A DNA stretch of 44,146 bases from Pseudomonadota bacterium (GCA_021792335.1 JAJYUW010000003.1:11721-55866), one strand, 5' to 3'; positions 26,699 to 36,695 are shown, counted from the first letter of the stretch. Translations and numbers: made by a program. The notes: generated by a model not told the origin, from the sequence alone.

Positions 26699-27127
26699 AT
26701 GAAGAACAGCAATCTTCACCTGGCAGCAGTCCTTCTGCTCGCCGCCTCTACCACAGCAAGCGCAGCCCCGAATATCCAGGACGGCCTGTGGGAAATCACC
26801 ACCAGGACTGAAATGCAGGGCATGCCCATGGCCATGCCGACGGTGAAACACACAGCCTGCCTGAGCCAGAAGGACGCAGTGCCACAAAAGCCGGAAAAGG
26901 ATCAGAAGTGCACGATCACCAGCAACAAAATTGAAGGAAACACGGTGTCCTGGGGCATGGAGTGCCGCGACAAGGGGCAAGTGATCAGGAGCAGCGGCAA
27001 GGTAAGCTATTCCGGCAGCAGTTTCAGTGGCACCAGCCATACCACCATCGAACAGCCGGGCGAAGGAAAGATGCAGATGACCAATCAGATGAGCGGCAAG
27101 CGCATCGGCAACTGCAAACAGCCTTAA
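26699..27127 (+). CDS. DUF3617-family exported protein
   Basis: A 142-residue protein with a Sec signal peptide (hydrophobic residues about 7–22, cleavage near ASA-AP), then the DUF3617 pattern: GLWEITTRTEM near the mature start, two conserved cysteine-bearing segments (HTACLSQKD and MECRDKG), and a final GNCKQP. It is probably periplasmic; the family's function is unknown. ACAGGAGAATCGCA before the ATG gives a good ribosome site. It stands alone on its strand and converges with the CNP1-like gene. Confidence 0.85.
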   Translation: MKNSNLHLAAVLLLAASTTASAAPNIQDGLWEITTRTEMQGMPMAMPTVKHTACLSQKDAVPQKPEKDQKCTITSNKIEGNTVSWGMECRDKGQVIRSSGKVSYSGSSFSGTSHTTIEQPGEGKMQMTNQMSGKRIGNCKQP

Positions 27128-27131
27128 AAGC

Positions 27132-27632
27132 TTAGCGGAACGGCCTGAACCCGCGTGTAAGCAGCTCCACCGCCTGCTGCGAATCTTTCACGATCAGGTC
27201 GCCAGGACAGAAGAAATCGTCATAAAGCACATGATGATGACGGTTGATATCCTGATAGCGGATCGGCTCCCACCTGGAAACGCGCGCCCTTGACCAGGAC
27301 CCTTCCTTGCGCCCGAACGCGTAAAGCTTCTTTTCCCGGGTAGCGCAGCGGATGCCCTCGAAGCTTACATTATCGGCGCCGGCAGGCGACTTGACGATCA
27401 TGGTGTAGCGCACCACGCCGTCCTCGCCAACGCTGATGGAAGCGGCATCGACGAAGAATTTGTTGTCGCTGGCGGCGCTCACGAACAGCGGCAGCAGATT
27501 CTCTTCCTTGGGGTAAGGCGGAAGCTTGGCCTCTATTTCTGTCCAGGATTTTTCCTCCTCGAACTGTCCCGGTTCGGCGGCGGAAGCCGCAAGGGGGAGA
27601 GCGAACAAAAGCAGTGCAAGAAATTTTTTCAT
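27132..27632 (-). CDS. CNP1-like family exported protein
   Basis: A 166-residue protein with a signal peptide (KKFLALLLFALPLAASAAEP) and a single domain with SWTEIEAKLPPYP, FVDAASISVGEDGVVRY and a closing DDFFCPGD motif, as in the CNP1-like family found mainly in betaproteobacteria. It is predicted periplasmic; the function is unknown. The start is ATG 27632; a TTG two codons upstream is possible. It converges with the DUF3617 gene with only a few bases between. Confidence 0.78.
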   Translation of the reverse strand: MKKFLALLLFALPLAASAAEPGQFEEEKSWTEIEAKLPPYPKEENLLPLFVSAASDNKFFVDAASISVGEDGVVRYTMIVKSPAGADNVSFEGIRCATREKKLYAFGRKEGSWSRARVSRWEPIRYQDINRHHHVLYDDFFCPGDLIVKDSQQAVELLTRGFRPFR

Positions 27633-27714
27633 GGGCAAAAATCTGGTTTGCGGAAGACGAAATGATATACCGCCATAATCATGCCACGCGAAAAATTTTT
27701 GCCCGTTGTCCCTG

Positions 27715-28923
27715 CTATCTTTCGTACACGTGCTCGCGCGTCAGCGGATAGGATACAACGCCGCTCTCCTGGGGTTTGGCAGCAAGCACCTGGAACACGG
27801 ACAACCAGCCCCGCTCGAAGGCATACGCCGAACCGGCCATGTATATCCGCCAGATCCGGAAGCGGTCTTCTCCGACCATGCTCCTTGCCTCATCCTGCCT
27901 GGCTTCCAGGCGATCGACCCAGTGCCACAAAGTCTTCGCGTAATGGGGGCGCATGCATTCCACATCCCAGCACTCCAGCTTCTGCCGCGACATCTCCTCG
28001 GTCACCGCGGACACATGCGCAAGCTCGCCGCCGGGAAAGACATAGCGGTCGATGAAGTCGCCGATATCACTGCCCAGCTCGACACTGCCCACTGCCGCCA
28101 GGGTGATGCCGTGATTCAGTACCAGCCCGCCAGGATGCAGCAAGCGGTTGATTTTGCCGAAGTAGGCGGGCAAGTTTTTCCTGCCCACATGCTCGAACAT
28201 GCCAACGCTGGCGATTTTGTCGAACGGCTCGGTTTCCGGCAAATCGCGGTAATCCAGCAGCCGGACGCGGCAGCGCCCTTCCAGGCCGCGCGCCTGGATC
28301 TGGCCCTGGACATATTCGTACTGATTCCGGCTCAGGGTAATGCCCTCGGCACGCACGCCGTGGTGTTCCGCCGCCCAGAGCATCAACCCGCCCCAGCCGC
28401 AGCCGATATCGAGGAAGCGTTCGTTTTCCTTTAGGGCGAGCTTGCGGCAGATATGCTCCAGCTTCTGCTCCTGCGCCAGCTCCAGGCTGTCGTCGGGCCG
28501 GCGGAAATAGGCGCAGGAATACACCCGGCGCCGGTCCAGCCACAACGCATAGAACTCGTTCGAGACATCGTAATGGTAGCTGATTGCGTGGCGGTCGGCG
28601 GAGCGGGTATGCCGCAGCCAGTTCAGGGAAAAACCGTTTTTTTTGGCAATTCGGCTGGACGCTTTGCACAGGGATTCGCCCAGCCGGATGATTTCCCTGG
28701 CACCACCGGTCAGATCGATGTGCTGCTCGACATAATTGCGAGCGAACTTGCCCAGGGTGGGCCTGATCAGGGAAGACAAACCCTTGGCCGTGCGCACGCT
28801 GACGGTCACGCTCGGCGAATCGGACAGCCTCAGTGCCTTGCCATTCCAGAACTCGAAGTTGATCGGCAGGCTCTCGCGACGCAGGCGCCGCTCGACCTGC
28901 TTCAATATCCGACTTTGCAACAT
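27715..28923 (-). CDS. cfa: Cyclopropane-fatty-acyl-phospholipid synthase
   Basis: A 402-residue SAM-dependent methyltransferase that adds a methylene bridge to unsaturated acyl chains of membrane lipids. Visible marks are the SYHYDVSNEFYALWLD substrate region (about residues 112–128), the SAM loop FLDIGCGWGG (about 169–178), GITLSRNQYEYV, and the catalytic-region segment FDKIASVGMFEHVG. The length is normal. The start is ATG 28923. It stands as a single gene; rppH lies downstream of no promoter of its own on the same strand, 80 nt upstream of cfa, so the two could share transcription. Confidence 0.93.
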   Translation of the reverse strand: MLQSRILKQVERRLRRESLPINFEFWNGKALRLSDSPSVTVSVRTAKGLSSLIRPTLGKFARNYVEQHIDLTGGAREIIRLGESLCKASSRIAKKNGFSLNWLRHTRSADRHAISYHYDVSNEFYALWLDRRRVYSCAYFRRPDDSLELAQEQKLEHICRKLALKENERFLDIGCGWGGLMLWAAEHHGVRAEGITLSRNQYEYVQGQIQARGLEGRCRVRLLDYRDLPETEPFDKIASVGMFEHVGRKNLPAYFGKINRLLHPGGLVLNHGITLAAVGSVELGSDIGDFIDRYVFPGGELAHVSAVTEEMSRQKLECWDVECMRPHYAKTLWHWVDRLEARQDEARSMVGEDRFRIWRIYMAGSAYAFERGWLSVFQVLAAKPQESGVVSYPLTREHVYER

Positions 28924-29003
28924 TTTCCTTCTCCTCGCGCCAGAACGATGCCTGCATGACAGGCAGGCATTATCAGCATAGACGATCCGGAAAGCGCTCG
29001 ATC

Positions 29004-29483
29004 TTACCCCGCTTTATTGAGATAGGCCGCCAATTCGTTCAGCGCCAGGCGATATACATCACGCTTGAATTCAATCACCGACTCCAATGGCACCCAGTAG
29101 TGGTGCCAGCGCCAGGCATCGAATTCGGGATGGGGCGAGGCACGCAACGACACATCGCTGTCGCGCCCGGTCAGACGGAGCAGAAACCAGATCTGTTTCT
29201 GACCCCTGTAGCTGCCGCGCCACTCCCGCCGCACCCAGTTCTGGGGCACATCGTAGCGTAGCCAGTCCTTGGTGCGGCCGAGTATCCTCACATGCTCAGG
29301 GTGCAACCCGACTTCTTCCTCCAACTCCCGAAACATTGCCTGTTCGGGAGACTCCCCGGCCTTGATGCCGCCTTGCGGAAACTGCCAGGAATGCTCTTTG
29401 ATGCGCTTGCCCCAGAAAACCTCATTTCTTGCATTGCTTAAAATGATGCCGACATTGGGGCGATAACCGTCCCGGTCTATCAT
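29004..29483 (-). CDS. rppH: RNA pyrophosphohydrolase (Nudix)
   Basis: A 159-residue Nudix hydrolase that removes pyrophosphate from mRNA 5' ends and so starts RNase E-dependent decay. It begins [13 protein letters not shown], the typical RppH start, at ATG 29483; the frame extends to 29636 but without similarity. The Nudix box occupies residues 38–60 (G38, E44, R52-E53, E56-E57, G59), complete. [21 protein letters not shown] near the end is also family-typical. Confidence 0.95.
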   Translation of the reverse strand: MIDRDGYRPNVGIILSNARNEVFWGKRIKEHSWQFPQGGIKAGESPEQAMFRELEEEVGLHPEHVRILGRTKDWLRYDVPQNWVRREWRGSYRGQKQIWFLLRLTGRDSDVSLRASPHPEFDAWRWHHYWVPLESVIEFKRDVYRLALNELAAYLNKAG

Positions 29484-29646
29484 TTGCGAAACACCTCTAA
29501 TTCGATAAGTTGACGTAATTTTTTCACATTTCACCCGGCAATGAAAGCCAAACAGAAAACTTCCATGGCTTGACCCCTGTTTTTGGCGTGAAAAAATATT
29601 TAACTTAATGACATAAATATGCCACGCAAGTTCCATGCGGAGGCAA

Positions 29647-30435
29647 TTATATTAAAAGGCGCTTTTCCGTGTGAGCGTTGAGGTCATGCAGATTTTCCAC
29701 GAACTTGAGGAACTCCAGGCCGTATATCCGCTCCAGCTCCTTTGCCCGCTGGCGCAATCCATCCCAGCGCGGATTGCCGGGACTGCGCTTGAAACCCAGG
29801 ACAACGATATTGCCGTGTTTTTCCGTAGGCAGGCACAGTGTCAGGCCATTGAAACTGGTTTCGATGCGCTGCAAATACACGTCGAAATTCGGGTCGCTTC
29901 CCCACAGGTTGACGGCCAGCACGCCTCTGTCGCCCAGGGCGGCGGCGCAATCGTCATAGAAGCGCTGGGTGACCAGCGAATCGGCCAGGGAAACGCCATC
30001 GAAGCCGTCCAGCATCAACACATCGGCGCTGTCAGGGTGATCGGCCACATACTGACCGCCCTCGGCAATTTCCACTTCGAACCTTTCATCCTCGGCAGGC
30101 AGGTAAAAATAGGCGCGGGCAGCGGCAACCACCCGCGGGTTGAGCTCCACCGCCGTGATGCGGGCAGCCGGCAAGCGGTGATAAACAAATTTTGCCAGCG
30201 ACCCCCCGCCCAGGCCTATCATCAGAAAGCGGGCGGGCTCGGGATGGAACAGGAGGAAACTCATCATGCCGCGGGTATAGGCAAGCTCGAGCTCGTTGGG
30301 CGCGCTGATGCGCATCGAGCTCTGCACCGTCTTGCTGCCCAGGTGCAGCGACCGCACGCCGTCAAGCTCGCTCACATCCACCACATCACCGGCCTCTACC
30401 GCTTTGTGGATACGCCGCCGAGAGAAAAAACCCAT
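29647..30435 (-). CDS. Spermidine-synthase-like methyltransferase-fold protein
   Basis: A 262-residue protein with the polyamine aminopropyltransferase fold: a nucleotide loop [12 protein letters not shown] (about residues 71–82), an acidic [11 protein letters not shown] (about 92–102), and [10 protein letters not shown] where SpeE carries its catalytic Asp. It is shorter than SpeE and lacks a clear N-terminal β-domain, as is common for spermidine-synthase-like proteins of unknown substrate. It is 163 nt upstream of rppH on the same strand and divergent from proS. Polyamine synthesis is possible but not established. Confidence 0.75.
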   Translation of the reverse strand: MGFFSRRRIHKAVEAGDVVDVSELDGVRSLHLGSKTVQSSMRISAPNELELAYTRGMMSFLLFHPEPARFLMIGLGGGSLAKFVYHRLPAARITAVELNPRVVAAARAYFYLPAEDERFEVEIAEGGQYVADHPDSADVLMLDGFDGVSLADSLVTQRFYDDCAAALGDRGVLAVNLWGSDPNFDVYLQRIETSFNGLTLCLPTEKHGNIVVLGFKRSPGNPRWDGLRQRAKELERIYGLEFLKFVENLHDLNAHTEKRLLI

Positions 30436-30541
30436 CTATATATTCCACCCCAAATAAATCTTTACATTATAACGTCCGGCCTGTCATCCAGCCCGTTTTC
30501 AAAGTAAAATTAGCCGCTTTGAAGATTTCGGACTCAAGATC

Positions 30542-32257
30542 ATGCGCGTATCCCAATTTTTCCTCTCCACCCTCAAGGAGGCTCCGGCCGAAGCGGAGCT
30601 GATCAGCCATAAGCTGATGCTGCGCGCCGGCCTGATAAAGCGCCTCGGCAGCGGCCTCTACACCTGGATGCCGCTGGGTCTCAAGGTATTGCGCAAGGTC
30701 GAGACGATCGTGCGCGAGGAAATGAACAGGAGCGGCGCGGTCGAACTGCTGATGCCGGCCGTGATTCCGGCAGAGCTGTGGCAGGAAACCGGGCGCTGGG
30801 ACGTGTTCGGGCCGCAGATGCTGAAGATCAGGGACCGCCATGAACGCGACTTCTGCTTCGGGCCGACCCACGAGGAAGTGGTCACCGACGTCGCCAGGCG
30901 CGAAATCAAGAGCTACCGCCAGCTGCCGGTGAACTTCTACCAGGTACAGACCAAGTTCCGCGACGAGATCCGCCCGCGCTTCGGGGTGATGCGCGCACGC
31001 GAATTCGTGATGAAGGATGCTTATTCCTTCCACGCCGACTACGCCAGCCTGGAGCAAACCTATTGGCAGATGCACGAGACCTATAGCCGCATTTTCACCC
31101 GGCTGGGATTGAAATTCCGCCCGGTGGCGGCGGATACCGGCGCGATCGGCGGCACCGGCTCGCATGAGTTTCATGTGCTGGCCGATTCGGGCGAGGACGC
31201 CATCGCCTTCTGCCCCGGCTCCGGCTTTGCCGCCAACGTCGAACTGGCGGAAGCAGTTAGCCCCGCAAATTCGCGCCCAGCGCCGGCAGAGGAAATGAAA
31301 AAAATCGCCACGCCCGGCAAGCACAGCATCGAGGAAGTGTGCGAATTCCTCAAGGTCGCGGCGGACAAAACCGTCAAGACCCTGCTTCTGGAGGGCCGCG
31401 ACGGCGGCGTGGTGGCGCTGCTCTTGCGCGGCGACCACCAGCTCAACGAGGTCAAGGCCGGCAAACTGATCCAGCTTGCCCAGCCGCCACGCTTCGCTTC
31501 CGACGCCCAGATACGCGCCGCGGCTGGCTGCAATGCCGGCTCGGTGGGCCCCGTCGGCTTGAAAGCAACCCTCATCGCCGACCGTGCCGTCGCCGTCATG
31601 AGTGACTTCGTCTGCGGCGCCAACGACAACGGCTACCACCTTACCGGCGTCAACTTCGGCCGCGATCTGCCTGAACTGAAGGAAGTGGTTGATATCCGCA
31701 ATGTGGTGGAAGGCGACCCCAGCCCCGACGGCAAAGGCACGCTGGAACTGTGCCGCGGCATCGAAGTTGGCCACATTTTCCAGCTGCGCACCAAGTATTC
31801 CGCAGCGATGAACGCCTCCTTCCTCGACGAACACGGCAAGGAGCAAGTCATGGAAATGGGCTGCTACGGCATCGGCGTGTCGCGCATCGTTGCCGCAGCC
31901 ATCGAGCAGGGCCACGACGAGCACGGCATCATCTTCCCGCTGGCGATGGCGCCGTTCCAGCTCGCCATGGTACCGATCGGCATCAACCGCAGTGCACTGG
32001 TAAAGGAAACCGTCGAAAAGCTCTACGCCGAACTGACGGCTGCCGGCATCGAGGTGCTGCTGGATGACCGCGACGAGCGCATCGGCGTCATGTTTGCCGA
32101 CATGGAATTGATTGGCATCCCGCACCGCATCGTGGTCGGCGAGCGCGGCCTGAAGGAAGGCAACATCGAATATCAGGGTCGCCGGGACGAGAAGGCCAGC
32201 ATTATTCCCTTGCAAAATGTAGTGGGCCACATAAAATCGGCGGTATGCGGAAAATAA
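30542..32257 (+). CDS. proS: Prolyl-tRNA synthetase (bacterial type)
   Basis: A 571-residue class II synthetase that charges tRNA-Pro. Class II motifs are visible: motif 1 around [24 protein letters not shown], motif 2 around [27 protein letters not shown], and motif 3 in [18 protein letters not shown]. The YbaK-like editing insertion (about residues 230–395) is present, which removes misacylated alanine. The C-terminal anticodon-binding domain is complete. It starts at ATG 30542. The last 13 nt overlap the ATG of the lytic transglycosylase, so the two genes are probably one transcript. Confidence 0.97.
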   Translation: MRVSQFFLSTLKEAPAEAELISHKLMLRAGLIKRLGSGLYTWMPLGLKVLRKVETIVREEMNRSGAVELLMPAVIPAELWQETGRWDVFGPQMLKIRDRHERDFCFGPTHEEVVTDVARREIKSYRQLPVNFYQVQTKFRDEIRPRFGVMRAREFVMKDAYSFHADYASLEQTYWQMHETYSRIFTRLGLKFRPVAADTGAIGGTGSHEFHVLADSGEDAIAFCPGSGFAANVELAEAVSPANSRPAPAEEMKKIATPGKHSIEEVCEFLKVAADKTVKTLLLEGRDGGVVALLLRGDHQLNEVKAGKLIQLAQPPRFASDAQIRAAAGCNAGSVGPVGLKATLIADRAVAVMSDFVCGANDNGYHLTGVNFGRDLPELKEVVDIRNVVEGDPSPDGKGTLELCRGIEVGHIFQLRTKYSAAMNASFLDEHGKEQVMEMGCYGIGVSRIVAAAIEQGHDEHGIIFPLAMAPFQLAMVPIGINRSALVKETVEKLYAELTAAGIEVLLDDRDERIGVMFADMELIGIPHRIVVGERGLKEGNIEYQGRRDEKASIIPLQNVVGHIKSAVCGK

Positions 32258-32973
32258 AAGATTATTTACCACGGATTAACACGGATTTTCATGGATTATC
32301 CGTGTTAATCCGTGTTAATCCGTGGCTAAAAAGCCTTTTCGCGATTTCCACCCTGCTGGCCGCTTCCTTCGCCCACGCTGGTGCTCAGGTTTACGAGCCC
32401 TTGAGCGCCAGTGTCCAGGCGGTGTTAAGCAAGAATGTCAGCGATACCGCCGCGCCGCGCCTGGCCTTCGCCTCGCAAACGGAGGCCTACAACTGGCTGG
32501 CGGACATGTCGCTGCGTCTGGAGAAGCGCATCCCGGACAAGGGCAGGCGCCTCGACTTCCTCAAGACCGTACACTACGAAGCCACCCGCGCCGGACTCGA
32601 TCCGCAGATGGTGCTGGGCTTGATCCAGGTGGAAAGCGGCTTCAAGAAATACGCTGTTTCCGGCGCCGGGGCGCGCGGCTACATGCAGGTGATGCCATTC
32701 TGGACCAGGCTGATCGGCAAGCCGGAGCAGAACCTGTTCCACATCCGCACCAATCTGCGCTACGGCTGCACCATCCTGCGCCACTACCTCGACATCGAAA
32801 AAGGCGATCTGTTCCGCGCCTTGGGGCGCTATAACGGCAGTCTGGGCAAGCCCGAGTACCCCAACCTGGTTGTGGCCGCCTGGCGCAACCGCTGGTCTTT
32901 GCCAGCAGGCAAGGTCGGGCAGGGCAACGGCGAAAAGAAAAGCCCGGCAGGGAAAAACAGCGCACCCAGCTAA
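32245..32973 (+). CDS. Lytic transglycosylase (SLT domain)
   Basis: A 242-residue exported enzyme that cleaves peptidoglycan. The SLT/lysozyme-like domain holds the catalytic glutamate E130 in [16 protein letters not shown], then [12 protein letters not shown], then [13 protein letters not shown] and [10 protein letters not shown] signal peptide core ([16 protein letters not shown]) starts only near residue 32: the first about 30 residues are encoded by a palindromic repeat (32269–32325) inserted in frame, so the n-region is unusually long. The ATG at 32245 overlaps proS by 13 nt; a GTG at 32302 would give a shorter, more normal signal peptide. Confidence 0.85.
   Translation: MRKIKDYLPRINTDFHGLSVLIRVNPWLKSLFAISTLLAASFAHAGAQVYEPLSASVQAVLSKNVSDTAAPRLAFASQTEAYNWLADMSLRLEKRIPDKGRRLDFLKTVHYEATRAGLDPQMVLGLIQVESGFKKYAVSGAGARGYMQVMPFWTRLIGKPEQNLFHIRTNLRYGCTILRHYLDIEKGDLFRALGRYNGSLGKPEYPNLVVAAWRNRWSLPAGKVGQGNGEKKSPAGKNSAPS
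32269..32325. repeat. Palindromic repeat of the CCACGGATTAACAC type
   Basis: CCACGGATTAACACGG at the left faces its inverse ending in CCGTGG at 32325, with an extra internal unit. It lies within the coding start of the lytic transglycosylase. The family recurs at 40574–40701. Confidence 0.8.
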
Positions 32974-33017
32974 CCGATGGGGAAATCGGCGATTTCATGA
33001 ACCTAAAAACGGCGTTT

Positions 33018-33147
33018 CAGCGCAGAGGACGCGGAGGACACCGAGGAAAATCAAGGAATTGGTAAGTTATGGCAAGTCACCCGCTGGCTGAGTACGTTGC
33101 ATTCCCTAACCATTTGAATTCCTTTGCGTCCTCTGCGTCCTCTGCGG
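33018..33147. repeat. Palindromic repeat of the CCGCAGAGG type (second copy)
   Basis: The left arm (CGCAGAGGACGCGGAGG, 33020–33036) faces the right arm (GCGTCCTCTGCGTCCTCTGC, 33126–33145). It occupies the gap between the convergent transglycosylase and adaptor genes. It is preceded by AACCTAAAAAC (33000–33010), a motif shared with the 40.4 kb repeats. Confidence 0.75.
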
Positions 33148-33180
33148 TTCAATAGCTTTTTCCAGGATGAAACATCCCGG

Positions 33181-33948
33181 TTACGGCAGCGTCACGAGCG
33201 CCGGGGCGCCCGCCCGCAGGATGGCATCCCCGCTCGGGAAAGCAAAATCCACGCTGTAAATTGCCCCGTCCTTACCCCCGCTGCCAGCGGCAGGTTCCAG
33301 GCCGATATTTCTGACACTGCCGGCATATTTCTGTTTGGCGACGGTCACGCTGACCGCCTGCCCCGGCTTCAAGCGCCCGGCCTGCTCTTCCGTCAGGCCG
33401 GCCTGTGCCAGCATCTCTCCCGCCTTGGCCAGAACCAGCACAGGCTGGGGCTGGAGGCCGACCGCGACGTACTGGCCCGGCTCCACGAGCCGCGCCACCA
33501 CCACGGCGTCGAAAGGCGCACGCAGCGCGCTGTCCGCCAGATCTTTCTGCGCCCGCGCCAGTTGCGCCCGGGCGCCATCCCGTTGCGCCCCGGCGCGGGC
33601 GAAGCGCAGCTTGGCCTGGTCCAGCTCGGTCATGGCAATCACGGTGCGGTCGAAGAGCTCCTGGGTGCGCTTGAGATCCCGTTCGGCCTCAAGCAGTTCC
33701 TCGCTGTAGCGGGTCACTGCGGCACGAGCCTGCATTACCCCGGCCTCGTAAATGCCCGTATCCAGGGCGAGCAGCACTTGACCCTTCTTCACCCGGTCAC
33801 CGGTCTTCACGCCGACTGCGCGCACGATGCCGGATACCCGTGGCGATAGCTCCACCCGCTGAGACCATTTCAGCGTTGCGGCCACATCCGCTGCCATGAC
33901 AGTTGCCGCAACAGCCCACAAGACACCCGCCCATATCCATTTATTCAT
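33181..33948 (-). CDS. Periplasmic efflux adaptor (membrane-fusion protein)
   Basis: A 255-residue adaptor with a signal peptide (about residues 1–20), half-motifs of a lipoyl domain (SPRVSGIVRAVGVKTGDRVKKGQVLLAL and its partner ALRAPFDAVVVARLVEPGQYV), a helical hairpin of about 80 residues between them, and a short β-barrel. It is shorter than standard AcrA-type adaptors. The ATG at 33948 overlaps the upstream TolC-like gene by 4 nt. No inner-membrane pump follows; the next thing downstream is a repeat and the convergent transglycosylase gene. Confidence 0.85.
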   Translation of the reverse strand: MNKWIWAGVLWAVAATVMAADVAATLKWSQRVELSPRVSGIVRAVGVKTGDRVKKGQVLLALDTGIYEAGVMQARAAVTRYSEELLEAERDLKRTQELFDRTVIAMTELDQAKLRFARAGAQRDGARAQLARAQKDLADSALRAPFDAVVVARLVEPGQYVAVGLQPQPVLVLAKAGEMLAQAGLTEEQAGRLKPGQAVSVTVAKQKYAGSVRNIGLEPAAGSGGKDGAIYSVDFAFPSGDAILRAGAPALVTLP

Positions 33949-35237
33949 TTCAGCACCCGTCCTTCTTCCTCCAGCGGTTTGCCCAGCAAAGCCTCCAGGC
34001 GCGCAAAAGCCAGCGCCAGCTGATACTCGGTTCTGCGCTCGCGCAGTTTTGCCTCCATCGTTGCCGCCATGGCATCACCCAGATTGGTCTTCAACTCCAC
34101 CTCATACTGTCCGCGTGCCCTGTCCAGAGCCAGGTCGCGATACTCGGCCTGTTTCCTGGCCGCCGTACGCACGCTGCCCTGCAATTGCCCCAGCTCCGAC
34201 CATACCTCAAGAAGCGTTTCGGCCAGGTCCATCCTGAGCTTGTCGGCCTCGGCCTGAAGCTTGTGAAACAAGGCCTGCTCCCGCGCCAGCTGCGCCGACA
34301 CGCGCCTGCCCTGGTATAGCGGCCAGGTCAGCACCACACCGGCACGCACATTGTCGCGGGTGGCCGTTTCCCGGCTGTAGCCAGCCGCTTCGATTTCGGC
34401 GTCCAGCATCGGGGAGTTATCGGCGCGCAGCGCTTGCATGCGCTGCCGCGCGGCATCGAGCAGCGCCAGCTGGGCGCGAATGCGGGGGTTGTGCTCCTGC
34501 ATCACGGGCAGCAAGGCTTCGTATTCCGGCAAGCTCCGGTTGTTGGTCGCGAGTTTCGGATCTTCCAGCTCTGCCGCCAGCTGGCCGGGCTGGTTCATGG
34601 CGCTGGCCAGTTGCGCACGGGCAAGACGGGCGCGCGCCTGGCTGGCGTTGCGCCTGACTGCTGATTCCCGGTAACGGTGTTCCAGCTCCGCTATGTCCAC
34701 CGCGGAAACCTGGCCGACCTCGGCGCGGTCGCGGGCGTTCTCGGCGCTGACATAGGCCACCGCCGTGAACTCGCTGTCCGAGGCAAGCTGCAAATCCGCC
34801 GCCAGCACATTGAAAAACCGCGCCATCACCTCGATCCGCCGCCGGTCACGCGCCGCCAGCAGCCCGTTCTCGCGCGCCTCCACCACCGCCTTGGCCGCCT
34901 GCTCGGACAAGGCGGTACGGCCGAAGTCGTAGAGGTTCTTGCGCGCATTGAGCTTGAGGGTATTGTCGGCAAGGCTGCTGTCCGGTCCGGTGGAGGGACG
35001 CGCACGGCGCAGTCCCGCTTCCAGGTTGACGGAGAGATCGCTGCGCGAGGCGGCCGCTTCCTGCTCGGCCAGTGCCATAGCCCGCTCGGCCTCGGCCAGC
35101 ACCAGGTCGGGATGCGCCGAGTCCACCGCGGCAAGCGCCTCGGCGAGCGTAAGGCGCTTGCCGGCAGGCGCAGCCAGACTATCGGGCATCAGCCAAACCA
35201 CTAATGCCAGAGCGACTCCGAATCGGGCAAGCATCAT
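33945..35237 (-). CDS. TolC-family outer-membrane channel
   Basis: A 430-residue outer-membrane efflux protein with a signal peptide and the two internally similar helical halves of the OEP family (LTLAEALAAVDSAHPDLVLAEAERAMA at the start of the first; long coiled coils around residues 150–250 and 300–410). It would connect the adjacent adaptor to the outside. It overlaps the thioredoxin gene by 4 nt and the adaptor gene by 4 nt. The substrate is unknown. Confidence 0.88.
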   Translation of the reverse strand: MMLARFGVALALVVWLMPDSLAAPAGKRLTLAEALAAVDSAHPDLVLAEAERAMALAEQEAAASRSDLSVNLEAGLRRARPSTGPDSSLADNTLKLNARKNLYDFGRTALSEQAAKAVVEARENGLLAARDRRRIEVMARFFNVLAADLQLASDSEFTAVAYVSAENARDRAEVGQVSAVDIAELEHRYRESAVRRNASQARARLARAQLASAMNQPGQLAAELEDPKLATNNRSLPEYEALLPVMQEHNPRIRAQLALLDAARQRMQALRADNSPMLDAEIEAAGYSRETATRDNVRAGVVLTWPLYQGRRVSAQLAREQALFHKLQAEADKLRMDLAETLLEVWSELGQLQGSVRTAARKQAEYRDLALDRARGQYEVELKTNLGDAMAATMEAKLRERRTEYQLALAFARLEALLGKPLEEEGRVLK

Positions 35238-35746
35238 TTCACGGCTTGCTGCCTGTACTTGGCAAAGGACATGGATTTCCAGGCACCCTCCACAACATAG
35301 CGGCCCAGCTGCATGAATTCGTTTGCGTCCCTGGCCGTACCGGTGAAGCGTGTCATCTGCCTGCCCTCTAGATCGTAAAAGGCGAATACCGGGGTGGCGC
35401 GCACCCGCTGCTCGGCGGAAAATTTCTTTTCGGTGGTCGCCTTGCCGGCAAAATCCACCAGGGCGTTGTCACCGTTTATGTCTATGCTAAAAATGGTAAA
35501 TTGCTGGCGGAAATAGTCCTGCACTTCCGGCTGGATGAGAATGGTTTCCTTCATGCGGTGGCAGAACGGGCAATCGTCTATTTCATACATCAGCAGGATG
35601 CCGGTTTTTCCCTCTTTGCGCGCCGCGGCGAGTTCCGCCTTGAAGTCGCCCAGGTTCTGGTCGAAAAAAAGCTGCGCATCGCGCGTTTCGGCCAGCCCGC
35701 TTCCCGCGAAAAGCAGCAGCAATACCATGATGAAGTGTTTCAACAT
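35234..35746 (-). CDS. Periplasmic thioredoxin-fold protein
   Basis: A 170-residue exported protein with a signal peptide (LLLLFAGSGLA) and a thioredoxin-like active site CPFC at about residues 59–62 in EIDDCPFCHRMKE, followed by RVRATPVFAFYDLEGR with the cis-proline. It resembles SoxW/DsbC-like thioredoxins that reduce periplasmic disulfides. It is the second gene of the operon TlpA-like – this – TolC – adaptor and overlaps the tolC-like gene by 4 nt. Confidence 0.82.
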   Translation of the reverse strand: MLKHFIMVLLLLFAGSGLAETRDAQLFFDQNLGDFKAELAAARKEGKTGILLMYEIDDCPFCHRMKETILIQPEVQDYFRQQFTIFSIDINGDNALVDFAGKATTEKKFSAEQRVRATPVFAFYDLEGRQMTRFTGTARDANEFMQLGRYVVEGAWKSMSFAKYRQQAVK

Positions 35747-35759
35747 GCAAGCCTCCTTG

Positions 35760-36215
35760 CTATTTGTTCCTGGCGATAAAGTTCTCCACCGCTTCCTTCG
35801 TCACCGAGCCCACGTTGTGCGCCACGATCTTGCCTTGCGGATTGAACAGATAGGTCGTCGGCAGGCCTTCCACGGGGCCGATCTGGGCCGCAATTTTGTC
35901 ATTGCCCAGCACCACGGGATAGGTAATCCGCCTGCTCCTGGCAAAATCGGTCACCAGCCCGGGGTTGCTGTATTCCATGGCGATCCCGATCACTGCCAGG
36001 TCCTTGCTCTTATGCTGGTCGTGCAGCGCGATCAGGTCTGGAATTTCAGCCAGGCAGGGCGGACACCAGGTTGCCCAGAAATTCACCAGCACCCACTTCC
36101 CCCGATAGTCGTCCAGGTTATGCTGCTTGCCCGCGATATCCTTGAAGGAAAAATTTTCCGCCATCGCGGCACTTGCAAAAAATATCATGCACAGTGCTAC
36201 TACTATGCGTCGCAT
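35760..36215 (-). CDS. TlpA-like periplasmic thiol-disulfide protein
   Basis: A 151-residue protein: signal peptide (residues 1–19), then an AhpC/TSA/TlpA thioredoxin domain with W-C51-P-P-C54 and a VEGLPTTYLF cis-Pro segment. Such proteins reduce apocytochrome c or other periplasmic substrates. The start is ATG 36215, which gives a clean signal peptide and follows GAAAGGAT; a longer frame to 36275 is unlikely. It heads the four-gene operon (13 nt before the next gene) and is 4 nt downstream of a small membrane ORF. Confidence 0.88.
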   Translation of the reverse strand: MRRIVVALCMIFFASAAMAENFSFKDIAGKQHNLDDYRGKWVLVNFWATWCPPCLAEIPDLIALHDQHKSKDLAVIGIAMEYSNPGLVTDFARSRRITYPVVLGNDKIAAQIGPVEGLPTTYLFNPQGKIVAHNVGSVTKEAVENFIARNK

Positions 36216-36219
36216 CGAG

Positions 36220-36462
36220 TCAATCCTTTCCGTGTTTTGTTTCAGCCCGCTCCGCCCCGTGGCTTTCCGCCGCATGGGTAAAATAAAGCGCCAACCCGAT
36301 CGGGGCTATGCTGCTGCCGAGATAAAGCAGATCCAGCGGTGAATTCGTTTTCATTTTGAGGGCCTGTTCGAACAGGGTGACGACCAGTATCTTGGGCAGC
36401 ATACGCCAGAGCGCAGGATAGCCTTTTATCCGGAAACGTGCCAATGTACTCAGCACAGGCAT
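36220..36462 (-). CDS. Small hydrophobic protein, unknown
   Basis: An 80-residue frame from ATG 36462 with basic N-terminus, a hydrophobic stretch (MLPKILVVTLFEQAL) and a second one (LYLGSSIAPIGLALYF), ending in a charged tail. I do not recognise a family. It ends 4 nt before the TlpA-like gene and may be the first gene of that operon. No strong ribosome site is visible; the coding call is moderate. Confidence 0.45.
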   Translation of the reverse strand: MPVLSTLARFRIKGYPALWRMLPKILVVTLFEQALKMKTNSPLDLLYLGSSIAPIGLALYFTHAAESHGAERAETKHGKD

Positions 36463-36695
36463 CGCTGACAGCGCAAATCCCGTACAATAACTCAATTCTG
36501 CGCAAGCACAGGAGCACCCCGCAGAACGATGGATCAGCAGCACTTCTACCGCGGTAGCGCAAACGCCTCGATTCGCCTGCATTTCAACCTTGCCGCTTGG
36601 TCACGGCTATAAATGTTTATTTTACAAAAAAGCCGATTGTTTCTAAAATCCCCTTACCCAGCAAGAAAAATCGCAAATCACGGGGAATTCCTACT

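Noticed and set aside
30467-32272. 601-codon frame opposite proS
   Set aside because: Antisense shadow of a well-conserved synthetase; histidine- and alanine-rich without domains.
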